A stretch of DNA of 64,000 nucleotides from JACPUX01 sp964517465 (GCA_964517465.1 CAZFEK010000014.1:17813-81812); one strand, 5' to 3'. Shown: positions 27,973-37,498, counted from the stretch's first letter. A program made the numbers and translations. The notes: generated by a model from the letters alone, not told the origin.

Positions 27973-28890
27973 ATGAATCGAAGGCAGCTTCCGCCGCTCG
28001 ATCCTCTGCTGGGCTTCGAGGCGGCTGCCAGGCACCTGAGTTTCACGCGAGCAGCGAATGAGCTGTTCCTGACTCAATCCGCCATCAGCCGGCAAGTGCA
28101 AACCCTCGAAGAGCGGCTGGGGGTGAAGCTCTTCGAACGACACACCAGACGCTTGGTGCTGACACCACAGGGCGAAGCGTTGTACCAAATTGCCAGCGCA
28201 ATGCTCGACCGGCTCGCCTCCCTTGCCGGCGAATTTCAGGCCGGCCGGCGCCGCCCGAAAGTCAACGTCAGTTGCAGCCTCGGTCTTGCCTCGCTCTGGC
28301 TGGTGCCGCGTCTGGCATCGTTTCAAGCCGAGGAACCCGAGGTCGACGTGCGCATTTCCGCCGACAACCGTCTGGTGGATCTCACCCGCGAAGACTTTGA
28401 TCTGGCGCTGCGCTACATCGCGCCCGATGCGGCACCGCCCGGCGCGGCACTGCTGTTCGAAGAAGAGGTATTTCCGGTGGCCGCGCCCAAGCTCGCCTCC
28501 CGCATCTCAGCCCGCTGGGGCGCCAGCGACCTGGCGCAGATGACCTTGCTCGAATTCGACGACGAGCGGCGCGCGCCATGGATTACCTGGGAGCCCTGGC
28601 TGGCCGCGATGGACCTCTCCCAGGCGAGGCCAAAAGCCGTGCTGCGCTTCAATCAGTACGATCAGCTCATCCGCGCCGCCATGGACGGAAGTGGCATCGC
28701 CCTAGGCCGCGGGCCATTGGTCGCGCAGCTCATCGCGGAAAAGAAACTCAAGGCGGTGCGAGGACCGCGGCAAACCATTCCTGCCCGCGGTTATTTCCTG
28801 GTTCACGGCCGAGGGCCGGTGCGCCCGGAAGTAGATCGTTTCGCGCAGTGGCTGCGTCGCGAAGCACGCAAGACGCTACCCGCTGCCTGA
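27973..28890 (+). CDS. LysR-family transcriptional regulator (GcvA-like)
   Basis: A 305-residue regulator. The N-terminal winged helix-turn-helix is clear (AAARHLSFTRAANELFLTQSAISRQVQTLEERLG, residues 17-50), followed by a linker helix and a two-lobe effector domain beginning about residue 92 (VNVSCSLGLASLWLVPRLASF). The GcvA-type subgroup is suggested by LTREDFDLALRY and by SGIALGRGPLV. It is divergent from the DUF2917 gene, a pairing seen widely in Betaproteobacteria, and probably controls that gene. Effector unknown. Confidence 0.9.
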   Translation: MNRRQLPPLDPLLGFEAAARHLSFTRAANELFLTQSAISRQVQTLEERLGVKLFERHTRRLVLTPQGEALYQIASAMLDRLASLAGEFQAGRRRPKVNVSCSLGLASLWLVPRLASFQAEEPEVDVRISADNRLVDLTREDFDLALRYIAPDAAPPGAALLFEEEVFPVAAPKLASRISARWGASDLAQMTLLEFDDERRAPWITWEPWLAAMDLSQARPKAVLRFNQYDQLIRAAMDGSGIALGRGPLVAQLIAEKKLKAVRGPRQTIPARGYFLVHGRGPVRPEVDRFAQWLRREARKTLPAA

Positions 28891-28923
28891 ACGTCCCACC
28901 GGGGCGCCGGCCATGCGCCGGGC

Positions 28924-29727
28924 TTACTTGGCGATTTCTCGCACCAGCCTTATGCCCAGCCGGCGATCGCGCCGATCGGCGTCGTTGCGGTTGCGAATGC
29001 TGCAGCGAACGTAATTCTCCCGGCCGTCGAAAGATCCTCCACGCAGGACGCGATGTTCTCCGGCGACGTTTTGGACAGGATCAAGTGCGGCAAGATCGGT
29101 TCGATAGGGGCTGGCAAAAGTATCCTGCACCCACTCCCAGACGTTGCCGCTCATGTCGAACAAGCCGAGCGCATTGGCTTGTTTCTTGCCGACCGGATGG
29201 GTCAGCTTCGCGCCCTGGGCCTTGAACCATGCGATCCGATCGAGCTCCGCCGCCCCCACGGCGCCGGCATAGACCTGGTCCTTGCCGCCGTCGCGGCAGG
29301 CGTACTCCCATTCGGCCTCGGTCGGCAGGCGATAGCTGCCCTGCTTGCGGGCATTGAGTTTCCCGATGAATTGCTGGGCATCGTTCCATGACACCATCTC
29401 AACGGGGCAGTCGTTGCCGCAGGTGTTGTGATGGGACGGGTTCTCCCCCATCACCGACTTCCACTGGCCCTGGGTAACCTCGTACTTGCCGAGTTCGAAG
29501 TCGCTGACACAGGCTTTGTGCACTGGGCGCTCGTGCTTCTCGCCGGTGTCGCTGCCCATCTGAAAACACCCGCCCGGCACGCGAACGAATTCGAAATTCA
29601 GCGCTGCCGGCGCGCTGTCGCCGCTGCTGGTTGCACCGACATCGGCGCCTAAAGCCCGGTCGGCAAATAAGCCCGTGCCGGCCAAAGCGAACAAACCGCC
29701 AATGATGACCCCCTTCGTTGTGCTCAT
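28924..29727 (-). CDS. Exported SUMF1/formylglycine-generating-enzyme-like protein
   Basis: A 267-residue protein from ATG 29727 (GAGGAG upstream). Residues 1-28 are a signal peptide (GGLFALAGTGLFADRALGA). The rest is an FGE-sulfatase (SUMF1) domain: FVRVPGGCFQMGSD, KYEVTQGQWKSVMG, YRLPTEAEWEYACRDGG, LGLFDMSGNVWEWVQD and RVLRGGSFDG. Many family members are not sulfatase activators but binding or modifying proteins; no sulfatase is encoded nearby, so substrate and activity are open. Its cysteine pair around HNTCGNDCP may form a disulfide after export. Confidence 0.88.
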   Translation of the reverse strand: MSTTKGVIIGGLFALAGTGLFADRALGADVGATSSGDSAPAALNFEFVRVPGGCFQMGSDTGEKHERPVHKACVSDFELGKYEVTQGQWKSVMGENPSHHNTCGNDCPVEMVSWNDAQQFIGKLNARKQGSYRLPTEAEWEYACRDGGKDQVYAGAVGAAELDRIAWFKAQGAKLTHPVGKKQANALGLFDMSGNVWEWVQDTFASPYRTDLAALDPVQNVAGEHRVLRGGSFDGRENYVRCSIRNRNDADRRDRRLGIRLVREIAK

Positions 29728-29913
29728 TTGACTCTCCTCAACAAGGAAATCCGGATTCCTGGGCGGCAAGAGTTCAAGTGCCGCGAAGGACATGGTAGCG
29801 CAAAATGATCCGAGCAAGAGTGCCATTTTGAGTCACCGCGACGACGGCCCTCGGTGATAAACCGCGGGCGGCGCAACGCCCTCCCGACCGGGCGCGAAAC
29901 CACTGCGGGAAAT

Positions 29914-30459
29914 TCAGGCCAGAGCCTGCAACCGCTCCGGCGCGACTTCGACGGCCTGCGTCGCCCCCGCCAGCGACAAATGCCCATCCTGTATGGTGCA
30001 GACCAAGTCCATGCTGCGTACGGCCAGCCCCGCCAGGGCCTGAGTCGCGGGATAAGGCAGGTTCAGCACGGCGAGGTTTTCGAGGCGGGTGAGTTTTTCT
30101 TGGTTCTGGTCCCACCAAACTTTGGCCCCTCGTCCGCCATAGGCGACGACTACGACCTGTTTCGCGCGACCGCAGGCTTTGCGCAAGGCGCGCTCGTCAG
30201 GCAGGCCCACTTCGATCCAGGTCTCGATCGCCCCGGTGAGGTCCTTTTGCCATAAGGCGGCTTCGTCTTCACTCGACAAGCCACGGCCGAACTCCAGGCG
30301 CTCATGGGCAAACAACGCAAAGGCAATGAGGCGCACCATCATCCGCTCGTCGGTCTCCGACGGATGCCGCGCCAGGGTCAGCGAGTGGTTGGCGTAGTAG
30401 TGTCGATCGAGGTCGGCGATCTGCAGCGCGGCCCTAAAGACGGTGGATCGCAGCGCCAT
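29914..30459 (-). CDS. yaeQ: YaeQ family protein
   Basis: A 181-residue cytosolic protein with the YaeQ pattern throughout: MALRSTVFRAALQIADLDRHYY, HPSETDERMMVRLIAFALFA and LPDERALRKACGRAKQVVVVAYGG. The family has a PD-(D/E)XK nuclease-like fold, but its biological role is poorly defined. It lies 18 bases downstream of iorB on the same strand and could be cotranscribed with iorAB. Confidence 0.92.
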   Translation of the reverse strand: MALRSTVFRAALQIADLDRHYYANHSLTLARHPSETDERMMVRLIAFALFAHERLEFGRGLSSEDEAALWQKDLTGAIETWIEVGLPDERALRKACGRAKQVVVVAYGGRGAKVWWDQNQEKLTRLENLAVLNLPYPATQALAGLAVRSMDLVCTIQDGHLSLAGATQAVEVAPERLQALA

Positions 30460-30477
30460 GGTTCACTCTCATCGGAG

Positions 30478-31092
30478 TCAAGTTCGCCCCAAGGCCAGTT
30501 CGCGACCGGCATCGAAAGCCAGCCGGTTAAGCTCTACGATCTGGTCGCCCTTGCGAGCGAAGCGCACCAGCAAGCAGGTTTTGAGCACCTCGGCGGGAAA
30601 AGGCAAGGCATCGGCGATTGCGCCCAGCATTACGCTATTCACCAGGCGCATATCGCCCAGCCGGCGAGCGACGGCGCCTGCGTCGAAATCGCGCACGGGA
30701 TATCCCTTGGCGAGCATGATCCCGACCGGGTCGTCGGGATAATCGTAGAGACCCAGCGTCACCACCGGAGGTGTCAGGCGCAAGGTGTTCACCAGCACCA
30801 GCCCCCCAGGGCGCAAATAATGCGACCAGCGCATCGCTTCGGCCGGCTCGAAACCCAGCAGCACATCGGCCTCCCCGGGTGCGATCTGAGGCGAAAGCAC
30901 GCGCTCGCCGAAGCGCAAATGTGAAGTGACCACGCCGCCGCGCTGTGACATGCCGGCGACCTCGGTCTTCTTGACGTCGTAGTCCAGGCTGATCGCCGCT
31001 TCGGCGAGGACTTCGGTAGCCGTCATCACACCTTGCCCGCCGATGCCGACGACGAGAATGTTGGTGGTCTGCCGCCCTTTCGCATTTGTCAT
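30478..31092 (-). CDS. iorB: Indolepyruvate ferredoxin oxidoreductase, beta subunit
   Basis: A 204-residue subunit from ATG 31092 (GGGGG ribosome-site-like run upstream). The gamma-type pyruvate:ferredoxin oxidoreductase domain is visible (NILVVGIGGQGVMTATEVLA, KTEVAGMSQRGGVVTSHLRFG). With IorA it converts indolepyruvate and other aryl pyruvates to aryl-acetyl-CoA, reducing ferredoxin. It begins 16 bases after iorA. The adjacent Lrp regulator and D-amino-acid dehydrogenase suggest a place in amino-acid catabolism. Confidence 0.9.
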   Translation of the reverse strand: MTNAKGRQTTNILVVGIGGQGVMTATEVLAEAAISLDYDVKKTEVAGMSQRGGVVTSHLRFGERVLSPQIAPGEADVLLGFEPAEAMRWSHYLRPGGLVLVNTLRLTPPVVTLGLYDYPDDPVGIMLAKGYPVRDFDAGAVARRLGDMRLVNSVMLGAIADALPFPAEVLKTCLLVRFARKGDQIVELNRLAFDAGRELALGRT

Positions 31093-31108
31093 CGTCGCCC
31101 CCTTGCGC

Positions 31109-32977
31109 TCAGTTCGGCGCGCTCGCGGCACAAGCGCGCGCCAGGCTTTCGACCGGCACGATGGCTTCCGGAGCGCAGGTTTTCATGCACATGTCGCAGC
31201 CCGTGCAGGCAGCGGTTTCGATGCGCACGAAAGCAAGGTCCACTTCTTTGCCGCTGGGTTTGACGACTCGATCCCGGCGCGTCACCAAAATGGCCGGGCA
31301 ACCGACCTCGACGCAATTGCCGCACCCGGTGCACTTGTCTTCGATCACCGCGAGCGGCCTGAGCTTCTTGTAGTCGCCGATCAGAACACAGGGCTGGTCG
31401 CTGATGATTACCGAAGGCTCGTCGCACTTGATTTCTTCGCGTATGGTCTTGAACAGTACGGGCAGTTCATAGGGGTTGACCACTCGAATGCGTTCCTTGC
31501 GCACCCCCAAAGCCTCTACGAGCTTGGCAAAATCGACGCGCGGCGCGGGTTCGCCGTGAATGTTGCGCCCGCTTCCAGGGTTATCCTGGCCACCGGTCAT
31601 CCCCACCGCGCGATTGTCGAGCAAGAGCACCGTCACATTGCCGCGGTTGTAGGTGATATCCAGCAAACCCTGCATGCCCATGTGCATGAAAGTCGAATCG
31701 CCGATCACGGCGAGGATGCGTTTGTCTTTGTCGGCTTCGCCGCGCGCCTTGTCCAGCCCCAGCGCCATGCCCATCGAGGCCCCCATGGAGATGCAGGAAT
31801 CGAGCGCATTCCACGGATGGCCGGCGCCAAGGGTATAGCAGCCGATGTCCCCGGTGATGATGAGATTGCGCAATTGCGAGAGCGTGTAGTAAATGCCCAT
31901 ATGCGGGCACGCCGCGCAGAGCGTGGGCGGCCGCGGGAAAACCTGGGGAGCCGCCGCCGGTTCGACCCTGCCGGCGTCCTCCCCCAGCAGCGCCGCGACC
32001 GCAGGTCGCAACACCTCGGGGGGCAGCTCGCCGGTGCGCGGCAGCAGGTCTTTGCCGTGCACTGCGAGTCCCGCCGCCTTGAGTTCCGTTTCCAGCAGCG
32101 GTTCGGTTTCTTCGATCACCAGCACCTGATCACACAACCCGGCCAACTGACGCGCCATGCCCAGCGGAACGGGGTAGCTCAGTCCCAATTTCAGCACCGG
32201 CGAGTCAGGAAAAGCCTCGCGCACATGCATATAGGCCGGGCCTGAAGTGATGAAGCCGATGCGACGATCATCCCCGGGTTCGATGCGGTTCCATTCTTCG
32301 CTTTCACTCAGCTCCCGAAGGGCGCGCTCGCGCTCGAACAGGCGCGGCAGACGCGCCCTGGCAAAACCGGGCACCATTACCCAATGCGCGGGGTCTTTCT
32401 TGAAGCCCGTGCTGGCGCGCGCCTCACGTTCGGCTACCCGCACCCGGCCCTTGACGTGGCAGACGCGGGTGGTGAGGCGCAGGATCACCGGAGTCTCGTA
32501 TCGCTCGGACAGCGCGAATGCGGCCTTGGCCATGTCGTAGGCTTCTTGCGAGTCGGCCGGCTCGAGGATGGGCAAATGTGCGAATCGCCCCCAGAAGCGA
32601 GAATCCTGCTCGTTCTGGGACGAGGACAAACCGACGTCGTCGGCGATGGCGATGACCAGCCCTCCCGCAACGCCGGTCACGGTCAGAGTCATCAGCGCAT
32701 CGGATGCGACATTCATGCCCACGTGCTTCATGGCGCAGAAGCTCCGCGCGCCGGCCATGGAAGCGCCGACGGCAACTTCGAGCGATACTTTTTCGTTGAC
32801 CGACCATTCGGTGTAGATATCGGGGTAACGCGCCAGCTCTTCCTGGATTTCGGTTGCTGGAGTTCCCGGATAAGCGGCGGCGACTTTCGTGCCCGCTTCC
32901 CAAACGGCGCGAGCCACGGCTTCATTGCCGGAATAGAACAAACGCTGCTTGGTCGCAGCAGGCGCAAGAGCGGGCAA
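31109..32977 (-). CDS. iorA: Indolepyruvate ferredoxin oxidoreductase, alpha subunit
   Basis: About 622 residues. The start is uncertain: TTG at 32977 has GGAAGGGG 8 bases upstream, and an in-frame TTG at 32995 overlaps that site. Domains: pyruvate/ketoisovalerate oxidoreductase N-terminal part (FYSGNEAVARAVWEAGTKVAAAYPGTP), a central transketolase C-like part, a thiamine-diphosphate domain (GDIGCYTLGAGHPWNALD, VIGDSTFMHMG, LDNRAVGMTGGQDNPG) and a C-terminal ferredoxin domain with two [4Fe-4S] motifs, CTGCGNCVEVGCP and CTGCDMCMKTCAP. It is the catalytic subunit partnering IorB. Confidence 0.93.
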   Translation of the reverse strand: MPALAPAATKQRLFYSGNEAVARAVWEAGTKVAAAYPGTPATEIQEELARYPDIYTEWSVNEKVSLEVAVGASMAGARSFCAMKHVGMNVASDALMTLTVTGVAGGLVIAIADDVGLSSSQNEQDSRFWGRFAHLPILEPADSQEAYDMAKAAFALSERYETPVILRLTTRVCHVKGRVRVAEREARASTGFKKDPAHWVMVPGFARARLPRLFERERALRELSESEEWNRIEPGDDRRIGFITSGPAYMHVREAFPDSPVLKLGLSYPVPLGMARQLAGLCDQVLVIEETEPLLETELKAAGLAVHGKDLLPRTGELPPEVLRPAVAALLGEDAGRVEPAAAPQVFPRPPTLCAACPHMGIYYTLSQLRNLIITGDIGCYTLGAGHPWNALDSCISMGASMGMALGLDKARGEADKDKRILAVIGDSTFMHMGMQGLLDITYNRGNVTVLLLDNRAVGMTGGQDNPGSGRNIHGEPAPRVDFAKLVEALGVRKERIRVVNPYELPVLFKTIREEIKCDEPSVIISDQPCVLIGDYKKLRPLAVIEDKCTGCGNCVEVGCPAILVTRRDRVVKPSGKEVDLAFVRIETAACTGCDMCMKTCAPEAIVPVESLARACAASAPN

Positions 32978-33139
32978 GGTGGATTCCCCTTCCAAAGGCT
33001 CGGACGATCAAATAAATGATACCGGCACTTCAGAGCACCACCCTGCGACCGTATCGGACCAAACCTTACCTGAATTCCCACCGCGTTGCACTTGATGTGC
33101 GTCAACGCCGCGCCGCCCGGAAGACCCCACGAGAGCCTT

Positions 33140-33619
33140 CTAGCGGCTCGGCTGACCTACGTAGGTAAAGGGTATGCGGGTGCTGGTCTTGAGCTCTTCC
33201 ATCACGACGAAGCTATTGGTTCGGCGCACGCCTTTGAGGGCGGTGAACACCCGGTCGAGAAATTCCCGGTAAGCGAGCATGTCCCGGACGCGCGCCTTGA
33301 TCAGGTAATCGAAGGGGCCGGTGACGAGATGGCACTCCATTACCTCAGGAATGTCGAGCATGAGCTTGCGAAACGGTTCTGATTGCGCTGGAGAGTACCG
33401 ATCCATTTCCACTTCGATGTAGGCCAGTAGCCCGGCATTGAGCGCAGCCGGATTGAGCAGCGCCGTATAGCCGCTGATGTAGCCCTCGTCCTGCAGGCGC
33501 CGAACCCGCTCCAAACAGGCTGCCGGGCTCAGGTTGACCCGGTTGGCCAACTCGGCGTTGGTCAGCCGCCCCTCCGCCTGCAGGTTCTGCAAGATCTTGA
33601 TGCCAATTTTGTCGAGCAT
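33140..33619 (-). CDS. Lrp/AsnC-family regulator
   Basis: A 159-residue protein from ATG 33619 with AGGAGG upstream. N-terminal helix-turn-helix (LDKIGIKILQNLQAEGRLTNAELANRVNLSPAACLERVRRL), then a RAM ligand-binding domain (VMECHLVTGPFDYLIKARVRDM). It is divergent from dadA; such regulators sense amino acids and control D-amino-acid dehydrogenase, as Lrp/DadR do elsewhere. It ends near iorA, on the same strand but 160 bases away. Confidence 0.93.
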   Translation of the reverse strand: MLDKIGIKILQNLQAEGRLTNAELANRVNLSPAACLERVRRLQDEGYISGYTALLNPAALNAGLLAYIEVEMDRYSPAQSEPFRKLMLDIPEVMECHLVTGPFDYLIKARVRDMLAYREFLDRVFTALKGVRRTNSFVVMEELKTSTRIPFTYVGQPSR

Positions 33620-33701
33620 ACTTCCCTCCTTTCGATCGCGTTCGACTAATCTTCGCAAAGACATTATTTTTTCCGTATATTATTTTGCACATTTTGGGTT
33701 G

Positions 33702-33731
33702 TTGTCAATCTGCACTTATGCTTGCTATTCT
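33702..33731 (+). promoter_or_regulatory. Probable dadA promoter
   Basis: TTGTCA (33702-33707), 18-base spacer, TATTCT (33726-33731), about 50 bases before the dadA ATG. The A/T-rich stretch just upstream (33664-33700) is suited to Lrp binding. Confidence 0.5.
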
Positions 33732-33782
33732 CTACGGAAGATTCATCGAATCAATGCAGGTTTCCCCGAAAGGAGCGAGGTA

Positions 33783-35036
33783 ATGAAAGTTGTTGTCCTT
33801 GGTGGCGGAGTTCTGGGCATCACCACGGCCTATTACTGCGCCCGCGCCGGCCATGAAGTGAGGGTCTTGGAACGCCAGCCCGGACCGGCGCTGGAAACGA
33901 GTTATGCCAACGCCGGCGAGATCTCTCCCGGCTATGCGGCGCCCTGGGCCGCCCCGGGTATTCCGCTCAAAGCGATCAAGTGGATGTTCCAGAAGCACGC
34001 GCCGCTGGTGATCTGGCCCCGGCTTGATCCGGCGATGTGGCGCTGGGGCCTGATGATGCTCGCCAACTGCACCGCGGCTCGCTATGAACTCAACAAAGGT
34101 CGCATGCTTCCTTTGGCTGCCTACAGTCGCGACACCCTGCGCGAGCTGCGTCGCGAAACCAAAATTCAGTACGACGAACGCAGCCTAGGCACGCTACAGA
34201 TGTTCCGCACCCAAAAGCAGCTTGACGGTGCCGCGCGAGACATCGAAATCCTCAAGCGCTACGGCGTGCCTTACGAAGTATTGGACGTGGCCGGCTGCGT
34301 CGCCGCCGAGCCTGCGCTCGCCCGCGTGCGAGAAAAAATTGCGGGCGGCCTCAGACTGCCCGGGGATGAAACCGGCGACTGCTTCAAGTTCACCGATGCG
34401 CTTGCCGATCTCGCCAAGAAGCAGGGTGTGGACATGAAGTTCGGTGTCTCGATCACGGCAATCGCGGCCGAGGGAGACCGCGTCACCGGCATCGAAACCG
34501 ATCAAGGCCGTATCGTCGCCGATCGCTACGTGCTCGCGCTGGGCAGCTACTCCCCGCTGCTGCTCAAGCCGATCGCCATCGACCTCCCGGTCTATCCGGT
34601 CAAGGGTTATTCGATCACCGTTCCGATCACCGATGCCGGCGCCGCGCCGGTCTCTACGGTGATGGACGAGACCTACAAGGTGGCGGTAACGCGCCTGGGT
34701 GACCGCATCCGCGCCGCGGGCACCGCCGAGCTCGCCGGCTACAACCTGAAGCTGCGCGAATCGCGCCTCGATACCATCAAGCATGTCGTGCGCGATCTTT
34801 TCGCTGCCGGAGGCGATCTGGCTCGTGCCGAGGGCTGGTGCGGCCTGCGCCCCATGACGCCGGATGGCACACCGGTGGTGGGGGAAACACGCTATCGCAA
34901 CCTCTTGCTCAACACCGGCCATGGAACGCTCGGATGGACTATGGGCTGCGGATCGGGCCGAGTGATCGCCGACCTCATCTGCGGCAGGAAGCCCGAGATC
35001 TCGACCGAGGGGTTGGGCTTGGAGCGCTATCGCTAG
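33783..35036 (+). CDS. dadA: D-amino acid dehydrogenase small subunit
   Basis: A 417-residue FAD enzyme oxidising D-amino acids (typically D-alanine) to 2-oxo acids with electrons passed to the respiratory chain. The ATG at 33783 has GGAG and GAGG just upstream. The N terminus MKVVVLGGGVLGITTAYYCARAGHEV is the dinucleotide-binding fold, followed by the ETSYANAGEISPGYAAPWAAPG segment typical of DadA. LRPMTPDGTPVVGET and NTGHGTLGWTMGCGSGR close the FAD site. Divergent from an Lrp-type regulator; its stop overlaps that of the convergent HDOD gene by 4 bases. No dadX racemase is present here. Confidence 0.95.
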   Translation: MKVVVLGGGVLGITTAYYCARAGHEVRVLERQPGPALETSYANAGEISPGYAAPWAAPGIPLKAIKWMFQKHAPLVIWPRLDPAMWRWGLMMLANCTAARYELNKGRMLPLAAYSRDTLRELRRETKIQYDERSLGTLQMFRTQKQLDGAARDIEILKRYGVPYEVLDVAGCVAAEPALARVREKIAGGLRLPGDETGDCFKFTDALADLAKKQGVDMKFGVSITAIAAEGDRVTGIETDQGRIVADRYVLALGSYSPLLLKPIAIDLPVYPVKGYSITVPITDAGAAPVSTVMDETYKVAVTRLGDRIRAAGTAELAGYNLKLRESRLDTIKHVVRDLFAAGGDLARAEGWCGLRPMTPDGTPVVGETRYRNLLLNTGHGTLGWTMGCGSGRVIADLICGRKPEISTEGLGLERYR

Positions 35037-35911
35037 GGCTCTTGGCTCTGTTGGGCAAACGCCCGGTGAATGTCCTCGATCACGCTGGCGCAGTCCTCGG
35101 TGGCGATGCCGAAATGGTCCAACACATAAGTGCCCGCCTTCTGCCATTCGACGCCGCGTGCTTTGCCGGCGAAAAGCTGGTAAGCGTGCTCTCCCAGCAA
35201 AGCCGCGCCGATGAGATTAAGCGGCTCTTTGGCGAGTTCGTGCGAATCCGGGTCGAGCACCGCGAACTCGTGGTGCATGCGGATCGCTTCATAGACGCTC
35301 TCGGAAAGGCCCCATGATCGCGCGAGCAGGTAACCCACCAAGGCGTGATCGACACCGATGTGTTCGGTCTCGACGTCGGTGAATTTGCGGTCCAGCGCGG
35401 CATTGGCCAAGCCCAGCACGTCACGGTATTCGGGGAAGCGCCGCATCAGCACGGCAATGCCGCAGTCCTGAAAGAGCCCGTAAGTATAGGCCTCATCACG
35501 ATCCATTCCTGGCAGGCGCTTGGCGAAATGAGCCGTCGCCAGCGCCACCCTGGCCGACACATCCCAAAACCGCTCCATCGACGGCTGATTGGGCCCGCTG
35601 AATGCGGCGCGTAGCGCCAAACCGGTCACCAGCTGGGTGATGGTTCGCAACCCCAGGAAATTGACCGCTTGCTGGACCGAATGCACCCGGGTGCGCAAGC
35701 CGTAGAGCGACGAGTTGGCGGTCTTGACGATGGCCGCCGATATCCCCACGTCGCGCGCGATCAAGTCCGCGATGCGCCGAAAGTCCGGCTCCAGGCGTGC
35801 AGTTTCGAGCGCGAGCTGGGTAAGAAGCTCGGGTTTGGCGGGGATGCCGACGGACGCCGCGATTCGCGTCGCCTCGGCTTCCAGGAGATGGCTATCAGTA
35901 TGCACGTTCAC
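35033..35911 (-). CDS. HDOD domain protein
   Basis: A 292-residue single-domain protein. The HDOD pattern is visible from about residue 20: ETARLEPDFRRIADLIARDVGISAAIVKTANSSLYG, VQQAVNFLGLRTITQLV, RVALATAHFAKRLPG and EAYTYGLFQDCGIAVLM. HDOD proteins are signalling proteins related to HD phosphodiesterases but usually without catalytic metal ligands. No output domain is attached. Role unknown. Confidence 0.9.
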   Translation of the reverse strand: MNVHTDSHLLEAEATRIAASVGIPAKPELLTQLALETARLEPDFRRIADLIARDVGISAAIVKTANSSLYGLRTRVHSVQQAVNFLGLRTITQLVTGLALRAAFSGPNQPSMERFWDVSARVALATAHFAKRLPGMDRDEAYTYGLFQDCGIAVLMRRFPEYRDVLGLANAALDRKFTDVETEHIGVDHALVGYLLARSWGLSESVYEAIRMHHEFAVLDPDSHELAKEPLNLIGAALLGEHAYQLFAGKARGVEWQKAGTYVLDHFGIATEDCASVIEDIHRAFAQQSQEP

Positions 35912-36040
35912 GCCCCCGCGTGGGCAGTTCGCACCGGTTTCGGCGCAGCGCCTAGCCCGCAGAACCTCGCCTCACTTTTGTATTCTAGAACTGCCGCAAA
36001 AGCGCAGGCGATTCCGCTCATACCCGACGAGCGGCGCCGA

Positions 36041-37375
36041 TCAGACTGCTACGCCCTCGAGATCGTGCTCCGTGCTGCCAACGACCCGCACTTCGATCAA
36101 GCTCCCGGCCTCAACTCCCCGCAGGCCGGCGATGTGCACCACACCGTCGATCTCCGGAGCATCGGCGTAGCTGCGTCCCACGGCACTGCGGGCGTTCACC
36201 TCGTCGATGAGCACCGGCAAGGTCTTCCCTATCCTCGCCTTCAGCCGCCGGGCACTGATGCCCTCTTGTACCGCCATGAATCTCTCCAACCGCTCTTGCT
36301 TCACCTCTTCCGGCAATGCGCCGCCAAAGGCATTTGCCGCGGCGCCTTCCACCGGCGAATAGGCGAAACAGCCGACACGGTCAAGTTGAGCCTCTTCCAG
36401 GAATTCAAGCAAAGCCTCGAATTCGGACTCGGTTTCGCCTGGAAAACCGACAATGAATGTGCTGCGCAGCACGAGATCCGGGCAGGCGCGACGCCATGCT
36501 TGGATGCGATCCAGGGTGTTTTCGGTATCCGCCGGTCGCTTCATGAGCTTCAGGAGGCGCGGGCTAGCGTGCTGAAAGGGTATATCGAGGTAGGGCAAGA
36601 TCTTCCCTTCGACCATGAGCGGCAGAAGATCGTCGACCGAAGGGTAGGGATAGACGTAATGCAGCCGGATCCAGGCACCCAAACTTCCGAGCGCTTGAGC
36701 GAGTTCCTTCAACCGCGTCTTTAGGGGTTTCCCGTTCCAGAAGCCGGTTCGGTATTTCAAGTCGACACCATAGGCGCTGGTGTCCTGCGAAATCACCATT
36801 AGCTCCCTCACACCGGCCTTTACGAGGTTCTCGGCCTCGCGAAGGACCTCACTTACCGGCCGACTCACGAGGTCGCCTCGCAAGGAAGGAATGATGCAGA
36901 AACTGCAGCGATGATTGCAGCCTTCGGCAATTTTTAGATAGGCATAGTGCCGCGGCGTCAACTTGATTCCCTGAGCCGGCACGAGGTCGGAATAGGGGTC
37001 GTGCGGGCGCGGCAAAGCCTGGTGTACGGCTGCCATGACTTCGGCGGTGGCCTGCGGTCCGGTGACCGCCAGTACTCTGGGAAAGGCCGTGCGCACGTAG
37101 TCCCCTTGATCCCGCGCGCCCAGACACCCGGTCACCACTACTTTTCCATTCTCTGCCAAGGCCTCGCCGATCGAGTCCAGGGACTCCTCTACGGCCGCGT
37201 CGATGAACCCGCAGGTGTTGACCACGACGAGGTCCGCTCCTTGGTAGGTCGGCGAGATCAAGTACCCTTCCGCCCGCAATTCGGTCAAGATGCGTTCGGA
37301 ATCCACCAGGGCTTTGGGGCAGCCCAGGGAAACAAACCCGACTTTGGGAGGCGCGGACGCGCGGCGTTTGCTCAA
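36041..37375 (-). CDS. rimO: Ribosomal protein S12 methylthiotransferase RimO
   Basis: A 444-residue radical-SAM enzyme that methylthiolates an Asp of ribosomal protein S12. A TTG start at 37375 is chosen because AGGAG lies 8 bases upstream and the product then begins SKRRASAPPKVGFVSLGCPKALVDSE, as in the family; E. coli RimO has 441 residues. The N-terminal UPF0004 domain has NTCGFID, the radical-SAM centre is CNHRCSFCIIPSLRG, and a TRAM domain ends the protein. Specificity for RimO over MiaB is shown by GCPKALVDSE. Confidence 0.95.
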   Translation of the reverse strand: MSKRRASAPPKVGFVSLGCPKALVDSERILTELRAEGYLISPTYQGADLVVVNTCGFIDAAVEESLDSIGEALAENGKVVVTGCLGARDQGDYVRTAFPRVLAVTGPQATAEVMAAVHQALPRPHDPYSDLVPAQGIKLTPRHYAYLKIAEGCNHRCSFCIIPSLRGDLVSRPVSEVLREAENLVKAGVRELMVISQDTSAYGVDLKYRTGFWNGKPLKTRLKELAQALGSLGAWIRLHYVYPYPSVDDLLPLMVEGKILPYLDIPFQHASPRLLKLMKRPADTENTLDRIQAWRRACPDLVLRSTFIVGFPGETESEFEALLEFLEEAQLDRVGCFAYSPVEGAAANAFGGALPEEVKQERLERFMAVQEGISARRLKARIGKTLPVLIDEVNARSAVGRSYADAPEIDGVVHIAGLRGVEAGSLIEVRVVGSTEHDLEGVAV

Positions 37376-37498
37376 AGATAATCTCCTGCTCTGCCCGCTG
37401 ACCGGCCTACCGATCGGCACCGTGGGTAGAAACAAAAGCGCGCATTTTACTCTTGCCTGCGGGCCGCGCAGAGGAGAAGATGCGCATGAGGAGAGATC

